From assembly GCA_900315805.1 (NCBI GenBank), contig ONAN01000002.1:62001-126000 (forward strand): DNA of 64,000 nucleotides. The letters run 5' to 3'. Source of the stretch: an uncultured Selenomonadales bacterium. Lineage in GTDB: Bacteria > Bacillota > Negativicutes > Acidaminococcales > Acidaminococcaceae. The first letter of the stretch is position 1; every line of letters starts with the position of its first letter. Of the stretch, positions 43,097 to 51,753 are shown in pieces. The notes below the pieces were generated by a model. It worked only from the letters and a program-made list of their open reading frames with translations, did not search any database and was not told the origin of the DNA. A program made the position numbers and the translations under genes.

Positions 43097-44236
43097 ATGA
43101 AACGTGTTGTGTTGGGTGCGCTGGGCTGCCTGCTGGCGCTCGGCGTACTGTTCCATCCATCCTTTATAAAAAACGAAATTCCCCTTTCCCAACCGGAGAG
43201 GGGAATTTTTCAGCATGGGACAAAAAACCAGGCGGCGGCCGCGGCTGCCGCAGCGGACAAGGCGATGCAAAGCCCCATCCCCCTCCTCACGGACAAGGAG
43301 ATTGCGCCCCCGGGCGGCGACAAGCGCGACTACACGAGCCTGGCCGTATACTACTGGCCGGACGCCGCCAAACCGGACGGGAAGCCCTATGTGCGGCGCG
43401 ATGGCCAGGTGAACCCGGAAAAATGGGACGAAACCCGCTATGACGCCAAACGGCTCGTGCAAATGAAGAACGCCGTCAAAGCCCTGGCCCGCGGTTACGC
43501 CGCGACGGGGAACAAGGCCTATGCCGACAGGGCACGGGCCATCGCCAGGGCATGGTTCCTGGACGATGCGACGCGCATGAACCCCTGTCTTCTTTATGCA
43601 CAAAGGATTCCCGGAAAAACGGAAGGCCAGAAAACAGGCCTGATTGATACGGTGAACCTGATTGACGTCGTCGATTCCCTTTATTTGCTGCAGGATGCCT
43701 GCCCCGCGGAAGAATGGCAGGCGTACCGACAGTGGTTCGGGGCCTACACGCATTGGCTTCTGACCAGCCCGCTGGGCCGGGACGAAGCTGCTTCGGCAAA
43801 CAACCACGGCCTCTGGTACGACGCCCAGGTCTGTGTCTTCGCCCACTTTGCCGGCCAGGACGAAACCGCGCGGAAAATCCTGCAGGCCGTCCCGGAAAAG
43901 CGGATGGCCGTGCAGATCGCGGAAGACGGCAGCCTGCCCCTGGAACTGGCAAGAACCCGCCCGCTGCATTATTCCCTTTACACGCTCCGGGCCTGTCTGA
44001 CCCTGGCCCGGGTCGGCGAAGAGGTGGGAGTTCCCTTATATGACGCGGTAAGCAGCAACGGCCGCTCCCTGAAGCTGGCCATCGACTATATCCTTCCCTA
44101 TGCCAAAGGCGAAAAAGCACTGCCCCGCAAAGACATTGCGAAAGACGACGAAGCCCCCTTCTGGCACGCCCTCCACCTCGCCAACCGGCACTACCACAAC
44201 CCCGCCTACGAATACAAACCCCGACAGGCAGATTGA
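43097..44236 (+). CDS. Alginate lyase-family (PL5-like) secreted protein
   Basis: A 379-aa protein with an N-terminal signal or anchor (VVLGALGCLLALGVLF), so it acts outside the cytoplasm. The body matches the alginate lyase PL5 pattern: YYWPDAAKPDGKPYVRRDG near residue 85-103, the NNHGLWYD motif at 235-242 holding the Asn-His pair, and RPLHYSLYTLR at 288-298 with the Arg/Tyr pair. It follows ftsH closely, but a terminator-like hairpin lies inside its first 40 codons. Alginate itself is not a certain substrate; another uronate polymer of the cell surface is possible. Confidence 0.8.
   Translation: MKRVVLGALGCLLALGVLFHPSFIKNEIPLSQPERGIFQHGTKNQAAAAAAAADKAMQSPIPLLTDKEIAPPGGDKRDYTSLAVYYWPDAAKPDGKPYVRRDGQVNPEKWDETRYDAKRLVQMKNAVKALARGYAATGNKAYADRARAIARAWFLDDATRMNPCLLYAQRIPGKTEGQKTGLIDTVNLIDVVDSLYLLQDACPAEEWQAYRQWFGAYTHWLLTSPLGRDEAASANNHGLWYDAQVCVFAHFAGQDETARKILQAVPEKRMAVQIAEDGSLPLELARTRPLHYSLYTLRACLTLARVGEEVGVPLYDAVSSNGRSLKLAIDYILPYAKGEKALPRKDIAKDDEAPFWHALHLANRHYHNPAYEYKPRQAD
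43176..43210 (+). terminator. Terminator-like hairpin inside the lyase-like coding region
   Basis: A 14-bp stem (43176-43189 with 43195-43208, one G-U) with a 5-nt loop, ending in TTTTT. It sits about 27 codons into the lyase-like frame. It would end most ftsH transcripts and attenuate the lyase-like gene. Confidence 0.7.
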
Positions 44237-44382
44237 ATCAGGCGAGGCCTGACAACCATCGCCACCCCCCAAAAAGCACGCCAAACCTGCCGGCCATCTC
44301 CACCCTCTTATTCATCGCGGTTAAAGAACCGGACAGGCACATTGAAAAAACAAACAAATAAATAACAAACACGCATAAAGAA

Positions 44383-44454
44383 ACCTCCGGGAGACGATTT
44401 TGGGCACATCGAGCGCTTGCGCGAGCCAGTGCACAAAATCGTACTCCCGGAGGT
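44383..44454. repeat. 72-nt imperfect palindrome between convergent genes
   Basis: ACCTCCGGGAG plus ACGATTTTG on the left pair with the complementary arms ending at 44454, with one bulged T. The loop of about 25 nt can form a small inner stem (GAGCGC/GCGCGA type). Flanks are A-rich to the left and T-rich to the right. It could serve as a large bidirectional terminator for the convergent lyase-like and YitT genes. Confidence 0.7.
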
Positions 44455-44467
44455 CATTTTCTATCTG

Positions 44468-45409
44468 CTATTGTTGTTTACGGCTGTCCGGCTTCTTCTC
44501 CGCAGCCTCCATCTCCTCCCAATCCATCCTTAACTCCGGCGGACGTTTGATGGTGTGGTTGGTCTTTTGCGTGAAGCCGCGGCCAAATACATCGTTCGCG
44601 TCCTGGATGATCATGAAGGCGTAGGGGTCGTATTCCTTGACGAGCTGTTTGACTTTGGCGATCTGCGTGAGCTTGACGACGCAGAAGATCATTTTGCGGT
44701 GCTGGTGCGTGAAGGCGCCTTCGCCTTCGATGTAGGTGACACCGCGGCCGACAATCTTGATGATGGCTTCGGCAATGGCCTCGTTCTGTTCACTGATGAT
44801 GAAGACGTTCTTCTTGTAGTCGAAACCGTCCGTGAAGGCGTTGCTCACTTTGGCCACGGCGAAATAGGCGACCAGGGTGTACAGGGCCGGTTCGAGGCCG
44901 AAGAAGAAGGCGCCGCTGCAGAGCAGGACGAAGTTGATGGCGAAACCCGTCGTGCCGATGCTGATGGAATAGAACTTCTGCACGATGGCGCCGATGATGT
45001 CCGTGCCGCCGGTGCTGCCGCCGACGCGGTAGAGCGTGCCCAGGCCGATACCGTGCATGACACCGCCGGCAATACAGCTGAGCATGGCGTCATGGACGGG
45101 CACCATGCCGTTCAGCGGGGAAAACACGTGCAGCCAGAACGACAGGGCAAGCGTGCCGTATATGCCGCTGATGAAATAGTTGCGGCTCATGAGTTTGTAG
45201 GCCAGGATGAACAGGGGAATGTTGAAGATGATGTTCGTGACGCTGACCTGCCAGCCGAACAGGTAATAGAGGATCATGCCCAGGCCCGTGATGCCGCCGC
45301 TCAGTAAATGGTGGGGCAGGAAGAAGGCATTCAGGGCGATGCCCGAAATGCACGTGCCGAGGGTAATGGTCAGGTACCGTTTGACCTGGTGTTTCATCTG
45401 AAGACTCAC
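44468..45409 (-). CDS. YitT-family membrane protein (DUF161/DUF2179)
   Basis: A 313-aa protein with six or so N-terminal helices (FLPHHLLSGGITGLGMILYY; YRVGGSTGGTDIIGAIVQK) and a C-terminal cytoplasmic DUF2179 domain (GRGVTYIEGEGAFT; MIFCVVKLTQIAKVK). This is the YitT-type layout, of unsettled function, possibly transport. GTG 45409 has GGGAGGT 4 nt upstream and is preferred; ATG 45397 lacks a nearby ribosome site and a longer frame starts at 45430. The C-terminus is charged and disordered. Confidence 0.83.
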   Translation of the reverse strand: MSLQMKHQVKRYLTITLGTCISGIALNAFFLPHHLLSGGITGLGMILYYLFGWQVSVTNIIFNIPLFILAYKLMSRNYFISGIYGTLALSFWLHVFSPLNGMVPVHDAMLSCIAGGVMHGIGLGTLYRVGGSTGGTDIIGAIVQKFYSISIGTTGFAINFVLLCSGAFFFGLEPALYTLVAYFAVAKVSNAFTDGFDYKKNVFIISEQNEAIAEAIIKIVGRGVTYIEGEGAFTHQHRKMIFCVVKLTQIAKVKQLVKEYDPYAFMIIQDANDVFGRGFTQKTNHTIKRPPELRMDWEEMEAAEKKPDSRKQQ

Positions 45410-45559
45410 AGGGACCTCCCGGTGCGGCAATCTTTATTCCGTGCCGCATATCATTACAGAAGTATATCACGCCGATGTAAAAAAGCAAGAAAAAGACTGT
45501 CAATTCGCGCAATATCTTCGGCCGGATTTCAGATTTGCTGTGTCAAACAGGGAATTTTA

Positions 45560-45568
45560 TGGTACAAT
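45560..45568 (+). promoter_or_regulatory. Extended -10 promoter of the ispE operon
   Basis: TGGTACAAT is an extended -10 with a poor -35. The start near 45575 leaves a leader carrying GTATAC at 45590-45595, a candidate roadblock operator. Confidence 0.5.
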
Positions 45569-45628
45569 AAAATAGTAAAATTGTATTCAGTATACATAAT
45601 TGTTCACTGAGGGGACTGACAACAATCC

Positions 45629-46489
45629 ATGAAGATCATTGAAACGGGACCGGCGAAAATCAATCTCGGCCTCGATGTGCTGGGAATGCGGCCCGACCGC
45701 TACCACGAAGTGGCCATGATCATGCAGGGCCTGGAACTGGCGGACCGCATCACGATTACGGACGCGCCGGAACTGACGGTGACGACGGACCGGGAAGGGC
45801 TGGAAGGCGGTCCTTCGAACCTGGCCTGGAAGGCGGCCGAGCTGATGGGGCGGTACGCCCGCAGGACGCCGCGGGTCCATATCCATATTGAAAAGAAGGT
45901 GTTCCTCGCCGCCGGCCTGGCGGGAGGAAGCACGGACGCGGCCGCTGTACTGCGCGGCCTGAACCGGTACTGGGGCATGGGGCTTCCGGCCGACCGGCTG
46001 GAGCGGCTCGGCGCCCAGATCGGGTCCGACGTGCCCTTCTGCGTGCGCGGCGGCACGAGCCTGGCCACGGGCCGGGGCGAACTGCTGGAGGCGCTGCCTG
46101 ACCTGCCGGCCCTGCCGGTCGTGCTGGCCAAGCCGAAGGTCGACGTATCGACCCCCTGGGCATACCGGGAATATGACAAACAGAAGAATGTGCAGCATCC
46201 GGACATTGCGGCCATGGCGGAAGCCATCCGGTCCGGTGCGGTGGACAAGGTACTGGCCCTCCTGGGCAATGTGCTGGAGCCCGTGACGGCGAAGGCCCAT
46301 CCCGAAATTGCGGCCATAGAGAAAGTGATGCGCGGCAACGGCGCCCTGGCGGCCATGATGAGCGGCAGCGGCCCGACGGTGTTCGGCATCACACAGACGA
46401 AGGAACAGGCGGAAGCCATCGCGGCCCAGCTTGTACCCATGAATTTGGAACTGGCGGTTACGGAGACCGCGGGGAGGAAGGAACTATGA
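45629..46489 (+). CDS. ispE: 4-diphosphocytidyl-2-C-methyl-D-erythritol kinase
   Basis: A 286-aa GHMP kinase of the MEP isoprenoid pathway, phosphorylating CDP-methylerythritol. PAKINLGLDVLG at 8-19 is the substrate motif; AAGLAGGSTDAA at 94-105 is the ATP loop; AMMSGSGPTVFG is the third GHMP motif. Length is normal. A GAGGGG lies a little far (about 15 nt) upstream, but no better start is visible. It overlaps the GntR gene by four bases (ATGA), so the regulator is co-translated with this housekeeping enzyme. Confidence 0.93.
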   Translation: MKIIETGPAKINLGLDVLGMRPDRYHEVAMIMQGLELADRITITDAPELTVTTDREGLEGGPSNLAWKAAELMGRYARRTPRVHIHIEKKVFLAAGLAGGSTDAAAVLRGLNRYWGMGLPADRLERLGAQIGSDVPFCVRGGTSLATGRGELLEALPDLPALPVVLAKPKVDVSTPWAYREYDKQKNVQHPDIAAMAEAIRSGAVDKVLALLGNVLEPVTAKAHPEIAAIEKVMRGNGALAAMMSGSGPTVFGITQTKEQAEAIAAQLVPMNLELAVTETAGRKEL

Positions 46490-47178
46490 GCGGACATTTG
46501 GAACAGATTCGGCTGGACAGTTACAAACCGTTGCGGGAACTGGTTTGCGAACATATCCGGCAGGCCATCATCGACGGTACGTTTGCGCCCGGTGAACGCC
46601 TGATGGAGATCCAGCTGGCCGATGAAATGGGGGTCAGCCGCACGCCCGTGCGCGAGGCCATCCGCAAACTGGAGCTGGAAGGGTTCGTGGTCATGATTCC
46701 GCGCCGCGGCACCTACGTGGCCAACATGTCCATCAAGGACATCAACGACGTGTACGAAATCCGCACGAGCCTCGAAGTGCTGGCTGCCGGCCTGGCGGCG
46801 GAACGCATCGCGCCGGAGCAGCTGGAAGAGATGCAGTATCTGCTGATCCAGATCCAGCACGGCATCGATGAAAACAATATGGATAAGATCGTCGACAACG
46901 ACGTGGCCTTCCACGATGTATTGTACCGCGCGTCCGGCAATGAACGGCTGCGCAACATCATCAACAACCTGCGCGAACAGCTGACGGGCATCCGCCGTAC
47001 ATCCATGCTCTACCCGGGCCGTCTGAAGGACACGCAGGAAGAGCACCGCTCCCTGGTGGACGCCATCGCCCAGCACGACGTGGAAAAATCGCAGGAAGCG
47101 GCCCGCGTGCATCTGGAAAACGCGGAGCGCACGCTCATGGCTTCCATGGCGGACGCGAAAAAGGCGAAGAAGGCATAA
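46486..47178 (+). CDS. GntR/FadR-type (FCD) transcriptional regulator
   Basis: A 230-aa regulator. The winged helix at about 15-80 has VCEHIRQAIIDGTFAPGERL, with the recognition helix in MGVSRTPVREAIRKLELEG. The C-terminal FCD ligand domain is all helical, with metal/ligand histidines in DVAFHDVLYRASGN, EEHRSLVDAI and the later Arg-His pair. FCD members usually sense organic acids. It overlaps ispE by 4 nt. Its effector and targets are unknown; GTATAC-type palindromes near several promoters here are candidate sites. Confidence 0.88.
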   Translation: MSGHLEQIRLDSYKPLRELVCEHIRQAIIDGTFAPGERLMEIQLADEMGVSRTPVREAIRKLELEGFVVMIPRRGTYVANMSIKDINDVYEIRTSLEVLAAGLAAERIAPEQLEEMQYLLIQIQHGIDENNMDKIVDNDVAFHDVLYRASGNERLRNIINNLREQLTGIRRTSMLYPGRLKDTQEEHRSLVDAIAQHDVEKSQEAARVHLENAERTLMASMADAKKAKKA

Positions 47179-47190
47179 GGAACGGACTGT

Positions 47191-48150
47191 ATGGAAAGGG
47201 AACAATATGATCTGGTGATCCTGGCCGGGGGAACGGGCCGCGTGACCCTGCCCGGCCGGAACCCGGAACCGAGGGCGCTGGCGCCGTTGAAAGGCCGGCG
47301 CCTTTTGCATTATATCCTGCAGGCGGCACAGGACAGCGGCCGCATCCGCCGGGCCATCGTCGTGACCCATCCGGACAAGGTGGCCGCCTTCCGGGCGGTG
47401 TATCCGGCGGCACACCTGGTCTGGCGCGATGTGACGGACGACGGTACGCCCCGCGTGGAGAAGACCGTCCGCAACGCCGTCGCGGCGGGCCATGAATTTT
47501 CTCCCTGGCAGGAAGACTTCACCTTGAAACAGGGCCTGCCGGACGCGGCGGAGGCCGAACCGGAACCGCTGCCCCTGCCCCTGTACGTGACGCAGTGCGC
47601 CGGCACCATGCCCGAAGGCGGCTGGACCGGTATGCGCCTGGCCCAGTTCCTGCGGCACCGGGAGACGGGTACGCCGCTCACGGAGAAACTGCGGGTCGTC
47701 GTCAGCATGGAGGACCTGCCGTTTTTGACGGGGGAAGCCCTGCAGGACTTTATCGGCCGGGCGGAGCGGATTGACGCGGACGGCGTGTACGCCCTCGTGA
47801 CGAAGGCGTCGTGCCTGCGGGAATTTCCCGATTTGAAGCGGACATTCTTCCATCTGACCGAAGGGGATTTTACGGGCGGCAACCTGTCCCTGATCGCGTC
47901 GACCGTGTTCCCCGCGTGCGTGACACGCATGGCCGAAGTCTACGCCATGCGCAAGAACGTGGGAAAACTGGCGGGCTGGCTGGGAGGGGGCATCATCGTG
48001 AAATTCCTGCTCCACCGCCTGTCCCTGGCCGATGTGGAACGCAAGGCTTCGGAAACCTTCAATCTAAAAGGCCGCTGCGTGATTTCGGATTACGCGTCCG
48101 TCGGTACGGACCTGGACCGGGCGGAAGAGTGGCCCAAGGCGGAAAAATAA
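47191..48150 (+). CDS. Nucleotidyltransferase-family protein (MobA/GlmU-like fold)
   Basis: A 319-aa protein with an N-terminal NTP-transferase signature (DLVILAGGTGR, then RALAPLKGRRLLHYILQA), as in MobA or GlmU-type enzymes. The typical acidic metal site may be MEDLPFLTG. The C-terminal third (WLGGGIIVKFLLHRLSLADV; GRCVISDYASVGTDLD) has the look of MobA-like cytidylyl or guanylyl transferases, but I cannot name a specific nucleotide or sugar. It starts 12 nt after the GntR gene and precedes glmU, suggesting an envelope precursor role. Confidence 0.7.
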   Translation: MEREQYDLVILAGGTGRVTLPGRNPEPRALAPLKGRRLLHYILQAAQDSGRIRRAIVVTHPDKVAAFRAVYPAAHLVWRDVTDDGTPRVEKTVRNAVAAGHEFSPWQEDFTLKQGLPDAAEAEPEPLPLPLYVTQCAGTMPEGGWTGMRLAQFLRHRETGTPLTEKLRVVVSMEDLPFLTGEALQDFIGRAERIDADGVYALVTKASCLREFPDLKRTFFHLTEGDFTGGNLSLIASTVFPACVTRMAEVYAMRKNVGKLAGWLGGGIIVKFLLHRLSLADVERKASETFNLKGRCVISDYASVGTDLDRAEEWPKAEK

Positions 48151-48294
48151 ATCGGAAAATACACCGGTTCACCGGAAAAGTGACCGGGCGGAAGGCAAAT
48201 TCCCTTGAAAAACTGCAAGGGAAGCAGTAAAATGCCTTTGAATCGTAACAAGCATCCGGCAGGTGCCGGACTGGAAATGAGGGAGACTTACAGA

Positions 48295-49704
48295 ATGGAA
48301 AAACTGACAGCTGTCATTCTCGCGGCCGGCAAGGGCACGCGCATGAAATCGAAGTTACCGAAGGTGCTGCACAAGGTGGGCGGCAAGCCCATGGTGGAAC
48401 ACGTGCTGGATGCCGCGGAAGCGGCCGGCTGCAAGGATAACGTGGTCGTCATCGGCCACGGCGCCGACCTGGTCCGCGAAGTCATCGGCAGCCGGGCCCG
48501 CATCGCCCTGCAGGCGGAGCAGCTCGGCACGGGCCACGCGGTCCTGCAGGCGGCGGAAGCCCTGAAGGATTTCCAGGGCACGGTGATGATCCTCTGCGGC
48601 GACACGCCGCTTTTGGAAGGGGCGGAACTGCGCCGTTTCTACGAGGAACACGTGAAACTGGGCGCCGCGGCGACGGTCATGACGGCTGAAATGGACGACC
48701 CCACGGGCTACGGCCGCATCCTGCGCGACGAAAAGGGCGAAGTGGCCGCCATCGTGGAACAGAAGGACGCCACGGAAGAGCAGCGCAGGATCCGGGAAAT
48801 CAACACGGGCAACTACTGCATGGAAGCGCCCCTTTTGTTCGAAGTGCTGAAAACGCTGGGCAACGACAATGCCCAGGGTGAATATTACCTGACGGATGTC
48901 CTGGCCAAACTGCGCGCCATGGGCAAGAAGGTCGGCGGCGTCAAGACGGACGACAGCGAAATGACCATGGGCGTCAATTCCCGCGTGCACCTGGCCCAGG
49001 CCGAAGCGGCCATGCGGCGCCGCACGCTGGAACAGTTCATGAACGACGGCGTCACCATCATGGACCCGGCGAGCACCTTCATTGAAAAGACGGTGCGCAT
49101 CGCGCCGGACACGGTGATTTACCCGAACACGTGGCTCCAGGGGAACACGGTCATCGGCGCAGACTGCGAAATCGGGCCGGACGTGCGCATGGAGAACGTC
49201 CAGGTCGGCGACCGCTGCCATCTGCAGTTCCTCTACGGTCATGACTGCCAGGTCCTGGACGATGTAACGGCCGGCCCGTACGTGCATCTGCGCCCGGACA
49301 CGGTCATCGGCAATCACGTCAAGATCGGCAACTTTGTCGAAGTGAAGAATTCCAACATCGGGACGGGCACGAAGCTGCCCCACCTGCAGTATATCGGCGA
49401 CAGCGACATCGGCAGCAACGTCAACATGGGCTGCGGCTGCATCACCGTCAACTACGACAGCAAATTCAAACACCGCACGGTCATCGGCGACAATGCCTTC
49501 GTGGGCTGCAACAGCAACCTCGTGGCGCCTGTGACGGTCGGACCGGATACTTACATTGCCGCCGGTTCCACCATTACGAAGGAAGTCCCGGCCAATGCCC
49601 TGGGCGTGGCCCGCGCGCGGCAGACCAACATCGCCGGCTGGGCGAAGTCCTATAAGGAAAAACTGGAACGCAAGGCGGAAGCGCTGAAAAAGGAAGGCAA
49701 GTAA
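48295..49704 (+). CDS. glmU: Bifunctional GlmU: GlcNAc-1-P uridyltransferase / GlcN-1-P acetyltransferase
   Basis: A 469-aa enzyme making UDP-GlcNAc for peptidoglycan and LPS. The N-terminal pyrophosphorylase domain starts LTAVILAAGKGTRMKSKLPK; the C-terminal half is a left-handed helix of hexapeptide repeats (VIGADCEIGPDVRMENVQVG, and more) with the acetyltransferase site. ATG 48295 has GAGGGAG about 9 nt upstream; longer frames from 48205 have no support. The 144-nt gap before it holds small inverted repeats but no gene I can support. Confidence 0.93.
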   Translation: MEKLTAVILAAGKGTRMKSKLPKVLHKVGGKPMVEHVLDAAEAAGCKDNVVVIGHGADLVREVIGSRARIALQAEQLGTGHAVLQAAEALKDFQGTVMILCGDTPLLEGAELRRFYEEHVKLGAAATVMTAEMDDPTGYGRILRDEKGEVAAIVEQKDATEEQRRIREINTGNYCMEAPLLFEVLKTLGNDNAQGEYYLTDVLAKLRAMGKKVGGVKTDDSEMTMGVNSRVHLAQAEAAMRRRTLEQFMNDGVTIMDPASTFIEKTVRIAPDTVIYPNTWLQGNTVIGADCEIGPDVRMENVQVGDRCHLQFLYGHDCQVLDDVTAGPYVHLRPDTVIGNHVKIGNFVEVKNSNIGTGTKLPHLQYIGDSDIGSNVNMGCGCITVNYDSKFKHRTVIGDNAFVGCNSNLVAPVTVGPDTYIAAGSTITKEVPANALGVARARQTNIAGWAKSYKEKLERKAEALKKEGK

Positions 49705-49711
49705 GCACGAC

Positions 49712-49733
49712 GGCCCCGGTTTGGGCCTTTATT
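49712..49733 (+). terminator. Weak terminator after glmU
   Basis: GGCCC (49712-49716) pairs with GGGCC (49723-49727), followed by TTTATT. The stem is short. Confidence 0.4.
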
Positions 49734-49756
49734 CGTCCCGCACGGTGAAAAAATAC

Positions 49757-49786
49757 TTGTTTCCAACGGAATACATGGTATATACT
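49757..49786 (+). promoter_or_regulatory. prs promoter
   Basis: TTGTTT (49757-49762), 18-nt spacer, TATACT (49781-49786). Leader of about 78 nt to the ATG at 49872. Confidence 0.5.
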
Positions 49787-49871
49787 ATGTGTGATTCCCG
49801 GAGAACCGTATTTTATACATCGGCCGGGACACGGAACAGAAATATTTCAGGTTAATGTGGAGGGTGTGTCA

Positions 49872-50834
49872 ATGCTGTCTGATGAAGAAAGATTCCGTAT
49901 TTTTACTGGTAACGCAAATCCCGATCTGGCCCGCGAAATCGCGGCCTACCTTGGAACGACCGTCGGTGACGCCGTCATCAACCGTTTCAACAATGGCGAA
50001 GTCCAGGTCATGATCAACGAAAGCGTCCGTGGCAAAGATGTATTCATCGTACAGCCTACCTGCGGCCCTACCGTCAATGACAACGTCATGGAACTGCTGA
50101 TCATGGCGGATGCCTTCAAGCGTGCCTCTGCCCACCAGATCGTCGCCGTCATCCCGTTCTACGGCTATGCGCGCCAGGACCGCAAGGCCCGCGGCCGCGA
50201 ACCTATTACGGCCAAGCTGATGGCGGACCTGCTGCAGTGCGCCGGCATCACCCGTGTCATCACCATCGACCTGCATGCCGCACAGATTCAGGGCTTCTTC
50301 AACATTCCCCTGGACCATATGCCGGCAGCTCCCGTACTGGCGGACTATATCAAACAGAAAAACCTGCAGGACATCATCGTCGTTTCCCCGGACCTGGGCG
50401 GCGTAGGCCGTGCCCGCGTCTTTGCGGAACGCCTGAACTGCGGTATGGCCATCATCGATAAGCGGCGTCCGGAACCGGGCGTGGCCGAAGTCATGAACCT
50501 GATCGGCGACGTAACCGGCAAGACGGCCATCCTCGTCGACGACATGGTCGACACGGCCGGCAGCCTGACGGAAGCAGCCAAGGCCGTCAAGAAGTTCGGC
50601 GCCAAGGAAGTCTATGCGTGCTGCACGCACCCGATCCTGACGGACCCGGCCCTGTCCCGCATCGCCAGCTCCGAAATCACGGAACTGGTCGTGACGAACA
50701 CGATTCCGCTGGCACCCAACAAGAAACATCCGAAGATCAAAGTATTGTCCATCGCCCCGATTCTGGCAGAGACGATGCTGCGTGTCTACAACGACTGGTC
50801 CGTAAGCCAGCTGTTCGAAGACGCCAAGAAATAA
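49872..50834 (+). CDS. prs: Ribose-phosphate pyrophosphokinase (PRPP synthetase)
   Basis: A 320-aa enzyme making PRPP from ribose 5-phosphate and ATP, feeding purine, pyrimidine, His and NAD synthesis. Family blocks: FNNGEVQVMINESVRG, RQDRKARGREP, DLHAAQIQGFF, the PRPP-binding DDMVDTAGSL and SPDLGGVGRAR. Length is standard. ATG 49872 is preceded by GGAGGG; a longer frame to 49791 crosses the promoter. A clear terminator follows. Confidence 0.95.
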   Translation: MLSDEERFRIFTGNANPDLAREIAAYLGTTVGDAVINRFNNGEVQVMINESVRGKDVFIVQPTCGPTVNDNVMELLIMADAFKRASAHQIVAVIPFYGYARQDRKARGREPITAKLMADLLQCAGITRVITIDLHAAQIQGFFNIPLDHMPAAPVLADYIKQKNLQDIIVVSPDLGGVGRARVFAERLNCGMAIIDKRRPEPGVAEVMNLIGDVTGKTAILVDDMVDTAGSLTEAAKAVKKFGAKEVYACCTHPILTDPALSRIASSEITELVVTNTIPLAPNKKHPKIKVLSIAPILAETMLRVYNDWSVSQLFEDAKK

Positions 50835-50844
50835 TGGCAAAACC

Positions 50845-50879
50845 GGGCCTGCCCGCCATGGACAGGCCCTTTCTTTTTG
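50845..50879 (+). terminator. prs terminator
   Basis: GGGCCTG (50845-50851) pairs with CAGGCCC (50863-50869), followed by TTTCTTTTTG. It ends before the deacetylase gene. Confidence 0.85.
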
Positions 50880-50939
50880 CGGCCCTTCCGCCTCGACCGG
50901 CGGAACGGGGCCGGTCCGTTTCAGGAAAGGAGGAAGGGC

Positions 50940-51743
50940 ATGCGCATTCTGTACGTGCTGGGGCTGTGCTTCGGCGCCGCCCTGGTGCTGCTCTTCCTGG
51001 GACGTACGGGCCGCCTGGGACGCAAAAAAGCCGCCGTCCTGGCCTTGGCCTGCGCGGCAGCGGGCAGCCTGGGCCTGACCTTCGCCGTCCTTCCCTCGGG
51101 GAACCTGTACGGCCCCACGGTGACGCATCTGCAGGACCTGGACCCGACTGGTTCCGGCGGGGAGAAACAGCTTGCCCTGACCTTTGACGACGGGCCCTAC
51201 GAACCGTTTACGCAGGAACTGTTGGACGTGCTGCGGGAAAAGCAGGTACGGGCCACCTTCTTCCTGGTGGCTTCCCAGGCCGAACGCCATCCGGACCTGG
51301 TGCGGCGCATCGTGGCAGACGGCCATACGGTGGGCGTCCACGCCTGGCGGCACCGGGATTTCCTGAAGCTGGACGACGCGGAGAAACGGGCCGACCTGAC
51401 CCGGGCCTGCCAGGTGCTGGAGGGGCTGACGGGCCGTCCCGTGCGCTACTGGCGCCCGCCCCACGGCTTCCGGGATCCGGCGGCCATGCAGACGGCCAGG
51501 GACCTGGGCTTGACGGTCGTGACCTGGAGCACCGCGCCCCGCGACTGGACCGGCATTGCGGCAGGGGACATCGTGCAGCGCGTGGTGAACAAGGCGGAGC
51601 CCGGGGCAATCGTCCTGCTCCATGACGGGGACAGCCCGTACTACAGGGCGTCGCGGCAGCCGACGGTGGATGCCGCGGGGCCGTTGATTGATACGCTGCG
51701 GCAGCAGGGCTATACGCTGGTGCCGCTGGCAGACAGGAAATGA
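50940..51743 (+). CDS. CE4 polysaccharide deacetylase (NodB-type)
   Basis: A 267-aa membrane-anchored or secreted deacetylase. After two N-terminal hydrophobic stretches (ILYVLGLCFGAALVLLFLG; AVLALACAAAGSLGLTFAVL), the NodB domain begins with TFDDGPYEPFT (catalytic and metal Asp), has HAWRHRDF as metal histidines and the later YWRPPHGFRD and IVLLHDGD motifs. It likely removes acetyl groups from peptidoglycan or a surface glycan. ATG 50940 has AAAGGAGG upstream. It is immediately followed by pth. Confidence 0.87.
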   Translation: MRILYVLGLCFGAALVLLFLGRTGRLGRKKAAVLALACAAAGSLGLTFAVLPSGNLYGPTVTHLQDLDPTGSGGEKQLALTFDDGPYEPFTQELLDVLREKQVRATFFLVASQAERHPDLVRRIVADGHTVGVHAWRHRDFLKLDDAEKRADLTRACQVLEGLTGRPVRYWRPPHGFRDPAAMQTARDLGLTVVTWSTAPRDWTGIAAGDIVQRVVNKAEPGAIVLLHDGDSPYYRASRQPTVDAAGPLIDTLRQQGYTLVPLADRK

Positions 51744-51753
51744 GGTTGACAAG

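Noticed and set aside
40697-43969. Long minus-strand frame across ftsH and the lyase-like gene
   Set aside because: It spans two clear plus-strand genes and their gap, and its translation is low-complexity His/Asp/Arg-rich shadow sequence.
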